NCBI GenBank assembly: GCA_947177165.1
Contig: CAMWTP010000014.1
Coordinates: 25,443 to 89,442 of the forward strand
Origin: an uncultured Lachnospiraceae bacterium
Lineage (GTDB): Bacteria; Bacillota; Clostridia; Lachnospirales; Lachnospiraceae
Length of the DNA stretch: 64,000 nucleotides
Direction of reading: 5' to 3'
Position numbers and translations under genes: made by a program. Under the pieces are notes generated by a model that was given only the letters and a program-made list of their open reading frames with translations, was not told the origin of the DNA and did no database searches. Below are positions 54,722 to 63,220 of this stretch, piece after piece. Numbering within the stretch: the first letter of the stretch is position 1; each line of letters opens with the position of its first letter.

Positions 54722-54967
54722 CTATGCCTTTGCGTACAGGAACGGTGCAATTTTCTCTGTGATCTCCCTGTCATTTTCCGCATCGTTGGAATGATATCTC
54801 AGCCGGAGCGGACCTGACAGATCCAACGCCATTATGCCAAGTATGGATTTTGCATCAACAATTCTCTGTCCGGAGCCCAGATCAAAGCTCGTATCAAATG
54901 TATTGACGATATTTACAAACTGCCTTACCTGATCTACACCATGAAATCTAATATGTACCTGCTGCAT
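54722..54967 (-). CDS. HPr-like protein lacking the active-site histidine (Crh-like)
   Basis: 81 residues with the HPr fold. Where HPr has G-I-H-A-R-P, this protein has V-D-Q-V-R-Q, so it cannot be phosphorylated by EI. The region of the regulatory Ser is well kept: V-D-A-K-S-I-L-G-I-M-A-L, corresponding to Ser46. That is the pattern of Crh, the CcpA corepressor of Bacillus. It lies directly between the EI and HAD genes. ATG at 54967. Confidence 0.85.
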   Translation of the reverse strand: MQQVHIRFHGVDQVRQFVNIVNTFDTSFDLGSGQRIVDAKSILGIMALDLSGPLRLRYHSNDAENDREITEKIAPFLYAKA

Positions 54968-55032
54968 AAAAACCATCCTTTCTCTCTTAAGTAAACCATT
55001 GCATTGTTCTGTATTCCTGTATCTGGAAAATA

Positions 55033-56652
55033 TCAGGAAAGCTCTCTGATCCGCTTTCTGAGCGGCAGTACCATGGAAGGCGAAACCGACAATTCGTCCA
55101 TTCCCATGTTCACAAATGTTTCTGTCAGCTCCAGGTCAGCGCCCAGCTCCCCGCAGATGCCTGCCCATTTCCCGTACTTGTGCGCATTGTCGACCACTAT
55201 CTGGATCATGCGGATAATCGCTTTGTGATGGGGGTTGTAAAAGTCATCCAGCCGTTCATTCTGGCGGTCAATGGCAAGCGTATACTGTGTGAGGTCATTT
55301 GTACCGATACTGAAAAAGTCGACCATCTGCGCGAGTTCATCGCTGACCATCACCGCCGCCGGCGTCTCAATCATAATCCCCTGCTCCGGCTCCCTAAACG
55401 GTACCCCAGCGTCTCGCAGTTCCGCCCTTACCTCCTCCACAATCTCATAAATCCGCTTTACTTCCTCCGTGGAAGTAATCATTGGATACATGATGGAGAG
55501 ATTCCCGTGCACAGTCGCGCGAAACAGTGCGCGCAGCTGCGTCTTGAATATATCCGGCTGTTTCAGACAGATACGGATTGCCCGGTATCCGAGTGCCGGA
55601 TTCTCCTCCTTTCCGAGATGAAAGTAATCCACCTGTTTGTCAGCTCCAATATCCAGTGTACGGATAATCACTTTCTTCTCTCCCATCGTCTGAAGAACCT
55701 GCCTGTACGCCTGCAGCTGTTCCTCCTCCGTCGGGAAATCCTCTCGTCCAAGATACAGGAATTCACTGCGGAAAAGTCCAATGCCGCCCGCATCATTTTC
55801 CAGAACATATCCTACATCGCCAACGCCGCCGATGTTGGCATAAATATGAACCTTCTTTCCGCTCAATGTGACGTTTTCTCTGCCTTTCAGCTCCTGCAGG
55901 AGACACCGCTTTTCCTTTTCCTGTTCAATCTTTTTCTCCGCCTCCGCACACACGGACTCATCCGGTTCAAAGATGACTTCGCCCTGCATTCCGTCAACGA
56001 CAGCCTTCATGCCCGATGAAATTTTTTCCAACTCCATCGGGACACCGATCAACGCCGGAATATTCATCATGCGGGCAAGAATCGATGTGTGGGAGTTTGC
56101 CGAACCGTGCACTGTGACGATCGCCAGAATCTTCTGCTTATCCATCTGCACGGTCTCGCTCGGGCTCAAGTCGTCCGCCACGATAATTGACGACTCCCGC
56201 AGTTCCAGACCGTTTTCCCTGCTGCCACTCAGACATTGAATCAGGCGGTTTGAGATGTCCTTCACATCTGCTGCCCTGGCTTTCATGTACTCGTCATCCA
56301 TTCCTGCAAACATTTCAGAGAAATTGTCACCTGTCACAGCAACCGCATATTCCGCGCCCACCAGCTCTGTCCGAATCATATTGTTGACCGCGTCCAGATA
56401 ATCCTCATCCTCCAGCATCATCTGATGTACCTCGAAGATCGCTGCGCTCGCCTCACCGACTTCCGCAACTGCCTTGTCGTACAATTTCTGCAGCTGCTCC
56501 TGCGCTGCGCCGACTGCCTGACTAACCCGCTCCATCTCCGCATTGGGATCTTCTACCTTGCTCCGCCTTACTTTCTGTTCTTCCTGTCTCAGAACCAGCA
56601 CCGGACCGACTGCGATGCCCTTGTAGACAGATTTTCCATTGAACCTCATCAT
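55033..56652 (-). CDS. ptsI: PTS enzyme I (phosphoenolpyruvate-protein phosphotransferase)
   Basis: 539 residues, slightly shorter than the usual 570. N-terminal HPr-binding helices, the phospho-His in G-S-A-N-S-H-T-S-I-L-A-R (family G-G-x-T-S-H), and the PEP-binding barrel with G-L-F-R-S-E-F-L-Y, R-T-L-D-I-G-A-D-K and S-I-G-T-N-D-L-T-Q-Y. It starts the phosphate chain from PEP to HPr. First gene of the operon with Crh-like, HAD, EIIBCA and HPr genes, all with gaps of 20-66 bp. GGAGG before ATG. Confidence 0.95.
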   Translation of the reverse strand: MMRFNGKSVYKGIAVGPVLVLRQEEQKVRRSKVEDPNAEMERVSQAVGAAQEQLQKLYDKAVAEVGEASAAIFEVHQMMLEDEDYLDAVNNMIRTELVGAEYAVAVTGDNFSEMFAGMDDEYMKARAADVKDISNRLIQCLSGSRENGLELRESSIIVADDLSPSETVQMDKQKILAIVTVHGSANSHTSILARMMNIPALIGVPMELEKISSGMKAVVDGMQGEVIFEPDESVCAEAEKKIEQEKEKRCLLQELKGRENVTLSGKKVHIYANIGGVGDVGYVLENDAGGIGLFRSEFLYLGREDFPTEEEQLQAYRQVLQTMGEKKVIIRTLDIGADKQVDYFHLGKEENPALGYRAIRICLKQPDIFKTQLRALFRATVHGNLSIMYPMITSTEEVKRIYEIVEEVRAELRDAGVPFREPEQGIMIETPAAVMVSDELAQMVDFFSIGTNDLTQYTLAIDRQNERLDDFYNPHHKAIIRMIQIVVDNAHKYGKWAGICGELGADLELTETFVNMGMDELSVSPSMVLPLRKRIRELS

Positions 56653-56701
56653 ATCCTGCCACCTCCGCGATTAGGTTTTCTGACACTATCAGTCGTCTAT
56701 G

Positions 56702-56715
56702 TGTAATCGATTTCA
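56702..56715. promoter_or_regulatory. cre/LacI-type operator, proximal copy
   Basis: TGTAATCGATTTCA, a near-perfect palindrome (one mismatched pair) with the C-G centre of CcpA and LacI sites, about 12 bp downstream of the -10 box of the ptsI promoter. Confidence 0.7.
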
Positions 56716-56726
56716 TTCATGACTTT

Positions 56727-56755
56727 ATCATACATCTTTGTGCCTAAGTTGTAAA
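56727..56755 (-). promoter_or_regulatory. ptsI operon promoter
   Basis: On the minus strand TTTACA (56750-56755) and TATGAT (56727-56732) with a 17-bp spacer, about 75 bp before the ATG. Confidence 0.65.
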
Positions 56756-56800
56756 TTGGCATTTTCCATAATTTTACGTTTTGTTTTTTGTGAAATAGTG

Positions 56801-56814
56801 TGTAATCGATTTCA
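56801..56814. promoter_or_regulatory. cre/LacI-type operator, distal copy
   Basis: A second identical TGTAATCGATTTCA, 99 bp from the first and upstream of the -35 box. The two could support a repression loop. The rest of the 56653-56997 gap holds AT-rich sequence and the hairpin at 56937. Confidence 0.7.
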
Positions 56815-56936
56815 TGTCGGTATCTCTACCTTGTTCCTGGTGTACCGCTCGGCACCAAGGCGGTCGGTTCTCTCGTTTTCGCATAACATTCAAATAATAG
56901 TCAAACATGAAAATATTATAGCATTTCATTATAAAA

Positions 56937-56961
56937 GGGCATTCTGTTTTCCAGAATACCC
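56937..56961. terminator. Terminator-like dispersed hairpin, copy 2
   Basis: GGGCATTCTG and CAGAATACCC form a stem with one mismatch after the duplicated-domain gene. The sequence matches the hairpin at 47610-47642, including the TTTTC loop. Confidence 0.6.
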
Positions 56962-56997
56962 ATCACGATGCTCCCACCTGTTCTATATTACAACGTT

Positions 56998-58215
56998 TTA
57001 ATACGGTTCCACGTTTAATAAACTTTGATACCACTCCACTTCTCCCACTTTCTGCGTTTTAAAATACAATCCCCCTTTTTCGATCATCAGACTGTCATCT
57101 GTCATAATCATTTTAAAAGGTTCATCCTGCTGATGTCCCGAACCATACTTTGCATTTTTTTCTGTTTCTATTCCTGCCAATACCTTACCATTCCAGTCTG
57201 CATCCAAGCCATTTATCCAGATTACATTCTCAAAAAAACTGTCTGCCCCCGTCTCCCCAGCACATGATTCATAATAGACATACACTGGCTTAAATGACGG
57301 TGTTCCTCCGCTGATCCATGCATTTTCGCTAAATATAATCATATCTCCCACCATGCCCTCGCCCCGGGAATCTGATTCCTCCATAATCCCCACACATTCT
57401 TTAATCTGCCATACTCCATACAAGTTTTTCTCCATTTCTGTTGTCGCTGGTATAAATGAATGATGATATTTCGTCTCATAATAATCTATAACAGATCTCA
57501 CTTCTTCGTTATAGTATCTTTCACTGTTACTTATCTTTTGAGCTATTTCTTCTGTTTGTTTCGGATCATTGCTTATCACATCTTCGTCATATGGCTCCAT
57601 TATACCCACCTTTTCCAACGCAAAATACGATCCTCCTCTCTCAATCATGAGGTATTCTCCCATCAGGATAAACCGATACGGCATCCCCAAAGCCCGTTCC
57701 CCATCTTTTTCCCTGCCTACTGCCAATATTACAATTCCATCAAGCCCTGCATAACGTCCGTCCACCCATTCCAAATCAAGAAAAGTATCTGTTTCCAGAT
57801 CCTCTGCGCAGGATTTATAGCAGGCATACACGGGATTGAAGCAGGGTGTTCCGCCGTAAATCAGCGCGCCTTCACACAAGATAACAACATCCCCCCAAAG
57901 CCCGTCCCATTGATATCTGGACGAGCGCGTATGTCCTGCATATCCTCTTGCCTGCCACACCCCATATAACTGTTCTTCTATCTCTGTCGATGCAAACGTA
58001 AATGAATGTTGATATCGTTCTGCATAATCGTTAATCATGGCACTGATTTCCTCATTATGATATCTTTCACTGTTACTTATTTTATGATCTGTTTCTTCTG
58101 TATACTGTTTTCTACTGCCAATGTCATTATTACTTTTATTAATTCCAATTTTCATTCCTAATCCTATGACACAGGCAGCAAAAATAATCAAAACAGCTGT
58201 CGCAATTTTCTTCAT
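56998..58215 (-). CDS. Exported protein with a tandem-duplicated domain
   Basis: 405 residues. An N-terminal signal anchor (3-24) is followed by two copies of a domain of about 180 residues, at about 45-215 and 226-405. Both start K-I-S-N-S-E-R-Y and contain L-Y-G-V-W-Q, G-G-T-P and L-M-I-E-(R/K)-G-G. Copies are clearly alike but diverged. No family recognised; the W- and Y-rich strands suggest an extracellular beta domain. No lipobox Cys is present at the expected place. The start has a weak ribosome site (AAGGAG not clear). Confidence 0.75.
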   Translation of the reverse strand: MKKIATAVLIIFAACVIGLGMKIGINKSNNDIGSRKQYTEETDHKISNSERYHNEEISAMINDYAERYQHSFTFASTEIEEQLYGVWQARGYAGHTRSSRYQWDGLWGDVVILCEGALIYGGTPCFNPVYACYKSCAEDLETDTFLDLEWVDGRYAGLDGIVILAVGREKDGERALGMPYRFILMGEYLMIERGGSYFALEKVGIMEPYDEDVISNDPKQTEEIAQKISNSERYYNEEVRSVIDYYETKYHHSFIPATTEMEKNLYGVWQIKECVGIMEESDSRGEGMVGDMIIFSENAWISGGTPSFKPVYVYYESCAGETGADSFFENVIWINGLDADWNGKVLAGIETEKNAKYGSGHQQDEPFKMIMTDDSLMIEKGGLYFKTQKVGEVEWYQSLLNVEPY

Positions 58216-58275
58216 CTGGATACTCCTTAAAATAATTATATTCCTGCCCTCTGCATACAGGTTATCATTCGCCTG

Positions 58276-58941
58276 CTAATAATATTTTCTTGCCTGCTCC
58301 CTTGAGATATTTGCATATTCTTCATTTTTAACAACTGCAATATACACAGATTCAAAATCAGGCAGGAAATCCTTCAAACTGCATACCAGTGCCCTAAGAC
58401 CTTCTTCACGACCTTCCTCGCGGCCTTCCTCGCGGCCTTCCTCACGGCCTTCCTCACGACCTTCCTCACGTATGCCTTCTGTATACACTTTTTCATCAAA
58501 TTCTGTCAGACACACACTCATCACCTCCGCTTTATGCTTGATCAGAAAATCTTTCATGATCCCGTCTGCAATACAGCTGTCAACAGCTGCATCCACTGAA
58601 TTTTTAATATCCATCCCGTCTCCCTGGTTGTCACGTATCCTGTTTATCAGTTCCATGTATTCGTACAGGGGTCTGCATTTCATCAGCAGTTCATCGTTTT
58701 TCCCCCTGTTTAAGTTGTATACCGTAGCTGTCCACTCAAATTCCCCATTGTCCGTCTCATTGATGAAAGCATCGGACAGCCTCAGCTTCGTGACCGGGGC
58801 ATAGTCCTCCGTACCATTATAGAAGACAATATACTGCGGGGTTGGTATTTTCTGCAGTTTTTTCCCATAAATATTCAGTTTATTCACTTTGATATACTGG
58901 TCATACAGATCACCGAAGTACATCAGTCTCCTTACAGGCAT
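58276..58941 (-). pseudogene. Rpn-family PD-(D/E)XK protein, N-terminally truncated
   Basis: 221 residues beginning at M-P-V-R-R-L-M-Y-F, which in full-length relatives is an internal position about 90 residues from the start, just after the Y-E-H-Q-S motif. The rest is intact: I-P-T-P-Q-Y-I-V-F-Y-N-G, the helical domain and a run of R-E-E-G repeats before the C-terminal tail. The catalytic N-terminal half is missing. GGAGGA sits right against the ATG. It is probably inactive. Confidence 0.75.
58396..58477 (-). repeat. 12-bp tandem repeats (R-E-E-G units)
   Basis: About six 12-bp units (CCTTCCTCGCGG and variants) encode a run of R-E-E-G. They keep frame when a unit is gained or lost. A similar run is found at 63665-63717. 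Confidence 0.85.
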
Positions 58942-59012
58942 TCCTCCGATCCAAACCTTAATCTGAAAAGTCTGTCCTTATATTTTCTATTTATCTTTGT
59001 ACCTTCCATATA

Positions 59013-59235
59013 TTACTTCCCTCTTTTGTTAATATTACAACAAGTGTCCTCTGTTGATGCCAGCTGCGGAATTTCATAAAATCTGCAGCCCGTCAGGTCT
59101 CCCGGCTTCCGGTTAATAAAAGGAATTTCTTTTCCCTCCATTATAACACGGAATCCCGTAATGTCAAAATGGCTCTTATGCTGTTTTGACCTGCTTTTTA
59201 ACCTGATGTCTATACGCCCGCACCGCTGTCAGCAG
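59013..59235 (-). repeat. Direct repeat, left copy (around the TetR/oxidoreductase pair)
   Basis: The minus strand contains a 42-codon frame ending T-C-C-N-I-N-K-R-G-K, and further up V-K-K-Q-V-K-T-A. The right copy at 61983-62090 encodes T-R-C-N-I-N-K-R-G-K and V-K-K-A-G-Q-N but lacks about 75 bp in the middle. Nucleotide identity is high over CTCTTTTGTTAATATTACAA. Confidence 0.7.
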
Positions 59236-59239
59236 TTTG

Positions 59240-59600
59240 TCAGCATTCTGATATCGACCGTCTTGTTTTTGTTGATGTTTTCGAACACCTTTGTCTGCCT
59301 CCATCTGCCACGCTGTCTTCCATTTTGTCAAGTGTGAACGCCTTTATACCTTCCTTGCGGCCCTGCTTCCTGCGGCTCAATCTGATGCCACTCATTGCTC
59401 CCCCACGCATAAACCATTCCGTTTTCTGACAGCGCATACATCGCAGGACCTCCACATAATATTTTTGTATTTTTCTCTAATCCGGGGAGTTTAACGGCAT
59501 CCTTCACGTCATCAGAGACCAGACAGCTCCAGACACTCCCATCCTCACAAAGAATTGTTGTCTTCTGATCGCTAATAATGATATCCCCCTATTTCATCTG
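59240..59600 (-). pseudogene. Chimeric fragment: RCC1-like repeat joined to an Rpn-type tail
   Basis: From 59600 down to about 59395 one minus-strand frame reads S-D-Q-K-T-T-I-L-C-E-D-G-S-V-W and M-Y-A-L-S-E-N-G-M-V-Y-A-W-G-S-N-E-W, clear RCC1-type repeats. Then a different frame gives Q-G-R-K-E-G-I-K-A-F-T-L-D-K-M-E-D, the tail of the REEG protein at 63533, soon frameshifted again. It looks like a recombination scar. Confidence 0.7.
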
Positions 59601-59902
59601 CAAATAATCTCCTTCTGCCTCCGCCCAAGTTATTATTTCAACATCAGGCTGCTACCCTTCACTTTAGGAACAGTTCCTTATCTTCATTGTATCAGAAGAA
59701 TGTATCATATTTGTATCATATTTCCTGCATTTTGCAGGATCACGCAATGTTTCATAGACCTCAACAATATCCTTGAATCCCGCCGCGGCTTTTGGGATGA
59801 TATGTTATTGTTGACGATAATTTCATTGAGTAAATCGCTCTATAAATTTATAATGGACTGTGCTAATGTTAAATTGTACTTATCCGTTGGAGGGGATGGC
59901 AT

Positions 59903-60505
59903 ATGACAAGGAAAGAACAAAAGGAAGCCAGCAAAATGAAAATTATTCAGGCTGCGCTGGATTTATTCGTGGAGCGTGGATATTATGGAACAAAAACAAG
60001 CCAAATATCCAGACGGGCAGGGATTAGCGAGGGGCTGTTGTTTCATTATTTTCCCACAAAGGAAATCCTGTTGGAAGAACTGGTAAATATAGGGCTGGAA
60101 GGGATGCGTATGCCGATGCTGGTCAAAGCAGAAAACGGATTGGATTTTTTTGATCAGTTTACAAAAATGCTGTTTAGGGAAGTGAGGAAAAATCCTTTTA
60201 TTGCAAAAATGTTTGTATTTATGGCGCATGTGATACAGGCTGAAGATATACCAGAGAAGCTTAGGAAGCTGGCAAATTCGATAGATACGATTGTACTTTG
60301 CCAAAACTGGATAGAAGCAGGACAAAAAGACGGAAGCATCCGAAAAGGAAATGTCATGTCACTGTCAAATCTGTACTGGTGTGCGATACATGGAATTATG
60401 GAACAGTACGCCTTTCGTCCTGAAATGCCGCTGCCGGAACCAAAATGGATAATAGACATGATCAGAAATGACAAGGAACAGTTTTTGGAGGATGGCTATG
60501 ATTGA
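59903..60505 (+). CDS. TetR/AcrR family transcriptional regulator
   Basis: 200 residues. The HTH (about 8-55) has A-L-D-L-F-V-E-R-G-Y-Y-G-T-K-T-S-Q-I-S-R-R-A-G-I-S and L-F-H-Y-F-P-T-K; the C-terminal ligand domain is helical. It probably represses its own operon, which includes the oxidoreductase starting 8 bp before its stop. GGAGGGG lies before ATG. Base composition is more AT-rich than in the PTS region. Confidence 0.94.
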   Translation: MTRKEQKEASKMKIIQAALDLFVERGYYGTKTSQISRRAGISEGLLFHYFPTKEILLEELVNIGLEGMRMPMLVKAENGLDFFDQFTKMLFREVRKNPFIAKMFVFMAHVIQAEDIPEKLRKLANSIDTIVLCQNWIEAGQKDGSIRKGNVMSLSNLYWCAIHGIMEQYAFRPEMPLPEPKWIIDMIRNDKEQFLEDGYD

Positions 60506-62000
60506 AAACAGAAAGAAAATAGTAATCGTAGGTGGTGGAATTGCCGGGCTGTCAGCAGGAATTTACGGAAAACTGGCAGGCTATGACGTGGATATTTATG
60601 AAAAAAATCCGGTTGCCGGTGGGCAGTGCATGGGGTGGAACCGCAAAGGCTGCCATATCGATAATTGTATTCATTGGCTGACCGGAACGAAAAGAGGGAC
60701 AGCGCTCCGAAAAGTATGGGAAACAGTCGGGGCATTAGAGGAATATACTGAATTTGCAGACTGTGACAGCTTTTACACGAGCATGAAGGGGGCTTTCCAG
60801 GTAACGCTGTGGAAAGATTTAGAGAGGACACAGAAAGAGCTTATCCGATTGTCTCCCGAGGATGAAACGGAAATAAAAAAATTTATAGAACATGTAAGAT
60901 ACGCAGCCGAATGTGAGATCCCAGCCGAAAAACCTATGGATGCTATGGGAATCATGGATTATATCCATATGGGTATTTCCATGGCAAATATGCCAAAAGT
61001 GATGAAGGAATATGGTTCTATTGATTTAGCGGATATGGCCGGGCGGTTTCAACATCCTGCATTGAAAGCCCTGTTTACAGATTATCTGCCCAAAGAATAT
61101 GTTGCAAGTTCATTTCTTGTTTCTTATGCCAGTATCGCATCCGGCAATGGTGAAATTCCAATGGGCGGTTCTTTGGCATTGGTAAACCGCATGGTGAATC
61201 AGTTCCAGAGACTGGGCGGCAATTTATACTGCAACGCGCCGATTTCAAAAGTCCTAATAGAAAACAAAAAAGCTGTAGGGGTTGAGACGGCAGATAAAAA
61301 AACGGTGTTGGCAGATTATATCATTTCATCCGTGGATACGATGGAGATGTTTGGCAATTTAATTGGAAAAAAATATATGGATAAACAATGGCAGTCCTGT
61401 TATGCAGATAATGAAAAATATCCCCTTTTTAGTGCGGTTCAGGCAGCATTTGTGGCAGATCAGGAAGCATATGACGGAAAAGGAACCATTTTCTTTGACT
61501 GCGTTCCTTTTAAAACAGGTGGAAAGAAAGTGGAGAGAATTTCGGTAAAAAGTTATGAGTATGAACCCGGATTTGCTCCAGCAGGAAAAGTGGTACTCCA
61601 GGTCAATGTCCCGCAATTTGACAGGGAATACTTATACTGGAAAAGTTTGGCAAAGGCGGACTATGCACGCCAGAAAAAGGAGGTGGCAAAGGCAATAGAG
61701 GAGCGGCTGGCGACACAGTTTCCTGCTCTTTCGGGACATATAGAATTTCTTGATTGTTGGACGCCGATTACATATGAACGGTACTGTAACGCATACCATG
61801 GGGCATATATGGGCTTCATTACGAGAAAGAATGTAAAGTCTTTTCGTGTTAAGGGAAAATTAAAAGGGATAAAAAACCTGTATATTGCCAGTCAGTGGAT
61901 TATGGCGCCGGGAGGGCTTCCGGTAGCGGTAACGGCAGGAAAATTCGCTGTATGGCGGATTGCCCGGAAGGATAAAAGAATGATTTCCCTCTTTTGTTAA
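60498..62000 (+). CDS. FAD-dependent phytoene-desaturase-like oxidoreductase
   Basis: 500 residues. N-terminal dinucleotide fold V-I-V-G-G-G-I-A-G-L-S-A-G and E-K-N-P-V-A-G-G; the C-terminal flavin signature is W-I-M-A-P-G-G-L-P-V-A-V-T-A-G-K. It belongs to the amine-oxidase/CrtI-like NAD(P)/FAD group; carotenoid genes are absent, so another substrate such as a lipid or hydroxylated fatty acid is likely. The last residues (M-I-S-L-F-C) come from the repeat at 61983, so the natural C-terminus may have been replaced. Start ATG follows GGAGG, inside the TetR gene. Confidence 0.92.
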   Translation: MIENRKKIVIVGGGIAGLSAGIYGKLAGYDVDIYEKNPVAGGQCMGWNRKGCHIDNCIHWLTGTKRGTALRKVWETVGALEEYTEFADCDSFYTSMKGAFQVTLWKDLERTQKELIRLSPEDETEIKKFIEHVRYAAECEIPAEKPMDAMGIMDYIHMGISMANMPKVMKEYGSIDLADMAGRFQHPALKALFTDYLPKEYVASSFLVSYASIASGNGEIPMGGSLALVNRMVNQFQRLGGNLYCNAPISKVLIENKKAVGVETADKKTVLADYIISSVDTMEMFGNLIGKKYMDKQWQSCYADNEKYPLFSAVQAAFVADQEAYDGKGTIFFDCVPFKTGGKKVERISVKSYEYEPGFAPAGKVVLQVNVPQFDREYLYWKSLAKADYARQKKEVAKAIEERLATQFPALSGHIEFLDCWTPITYERYCNAYHGAYMGFITRKNVKSFRVKGKLKGIKNLYIASQWIMAPGGLPVAVTAGKFAVWRIARKDKRMISLFC

Positions 62001-62181
62001 TATTACAACGAGTGTACTCTGTTAATGCCAGCTGCAGGATTTCATAATATCCAAAGCCCGTCCTATTTTGACCTGCTTTTTTAACCGAAAACCTGCAGCT
62101 GCTCACTTCATCTCCCCTACTATTGATATATCCCCATAACCCATTGTCAGTCATATTTTCCTTCATGAAAATTATGTGCAT
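61983..62181 (-). pseudogene. Direct repeat, right copy, with WG-repeat fragment
   Basis: The minus strand encodes N-G-L-W-G-Y-I-N-S-R-G-D-E-V, a WG-repeat unit, followed by V-K-K-A-G-Q-N-R-T-G-F-G-Y-Y-E-I and the repeat shared with 59013-59235. It then runs antisense into the oxidoreductase gene. No start or stop of a real gene fits. Confidence 0.6.
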
Positions 62182-62408
62182 CCCGATAGTTCCAGAAACG
62201 AGTCAGCCCCCCCTAATACGCCCAGATCCACATACAGGAAAGCTTCCTCTTCTCTCTCAGCTTTTCCACCATCCTTTGTGCACAGATATGCGTCTTTAAT
62301 AAAGTCAGCGTAAAATATCCGCTCTTTAAAACAAAATGATTCTGGCTCTTCTTGATTTTCCACTACGACATAGTTCCCGGACTGGTACACATCATAATTC
62401 CTCTGCAC
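62172..62408 (-). pseudogene. Coding fragment of unknown family
   Basis: A 78-codon frame opening at GTG without a ribosome site: G-N-Y-V-V-V-E-N-Q-E-E-P-E-S-F and Y-V-D-L-G-V-L-G-G-A-D-S-F-L-E-L. It has coding character but looks like the middle or end of a longer lost gene, in another frame than the WG fragment after it. Confidence 0.45.
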
Positions 62409-62428
62409 TCATATTATCTAACAGCTTT

Positions 62429-63220
62429 TTACCGGCCTGCATCGGACGTAATGCTTTCATCCAAAACAGCATAAGCCGCATTGCTCACATCGATAAGCAT
62501 ACTGACTCTCTTGCTGCCGGACATAAAACTGACGTCCGCGATAAACCCGCTGCCCATGTAAGCACTGTTCCGGTCGATCTCCCACTGACAGCTCTTTTCT
62601 CCTACACTGTCAAGATAAGCATACATGGCATAAGTACTGGAATATCCATACATACTGTCAAACATCCCGCCGCCGGACATACCCGAACCGCCATCTATCT
62701 TATAATCCGTTTCCGGTTTTCTGATTCCATCATAATATTCTTTATAGGAGCGCCATGTCAGTCCTGAATTATATGCATATCCATTTCGCAATTCTATCTC
62801 AGCATTTCCGTCCTTTCTGATATCTGCCATAACGATATAACGCTCATTGGCATCCCAGTTCCCATCTATCAGAAAATATATGTGATTTCCCGACTTAGAT
62901 TTCACAAAAGCATGGTAATGGTTGTCCCGGTAAATAATTCTTTCCAGTGACCAGTCCTCTTCACCAATTCCCACTTTTTTAGCATAATCTACTACCGCAT
63001 ATGCTGCCAGATTCTCTAAAGTAATGTGATATCCTCCCTCTCCCGCATTTTCAAAGAAAAGATAATCCGGTCCTTCACTTATACTTAGATCACAATATTC
63101 CCATACATTTTTTATGGCTGGTATCTCAGGTTCGATAACTCTGCATTCTGCACTGATGCAAGTATTACATAACAATAAAAATATACCAATCCTGGTCAAA
63201 ACTTTGATTTCTCTTTTCAT
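62429..63220 (-). CDS. Exported protein of unknown function
   Basis: 263 residues. A signal peptide (R-I-G-I-F-L-L-L-C-N-T-C-I-S-A) is followed by a Tyr-, Gly- and Asp-rich mature domain, including G-G-S-G-M-S-G-G-G-M near residue 185. No family recognised. ATG at 63220 is preceded by AAGGGAA; upstream in-frame ATGs would mask the signal peptide. Alone in its operon. Confidence 0.7.
   Translation of the reverse strand: MKREIKVLTRIGIFLLLCNTCISAECRVIEPEIPAIKNVWEYCDLSISEGPDYLFFENAGEGGYHITLENLAAYAVVDYAKKVGIGEEDWSLERIIYRDNHYHAFVKSKSGNHIYFLIDGNWDANERYIVMADIRKDGNAEIELRNGYAYNSGLTWRSYKEYYDGIRKPETDYKIDGGSGMSGGGMFDSMYGYSSTYAMYAYLDSVGEKSCQWEIDRNSAYMGSGFIADVSFMSGSKRVSMLIDVSNAAYAVLDESITSDAGR

Larger units (their letters stand above)
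58942..59902. other. Gene graveyard before the TetR gene
   Basis: No intact gene. It holds a 42-codon frame (59013-59141, minus), the left copy of a repeat also found at 61983, an RCC1-like fragment joined to an Rpn tail, and an intergenic repeat (about 59690-59770) that resembles 63365-63430. The last 130 bp hold the presumed promoter of the TetR operon. Confidence 0.6.

Noticed and set aside
58396..58477. Short tandem repeats that could suggest a CRISPR array
   Set aside because: Units are 12 bp, contiguous and in frame in a coding sequence; no spacers and no cas genes.
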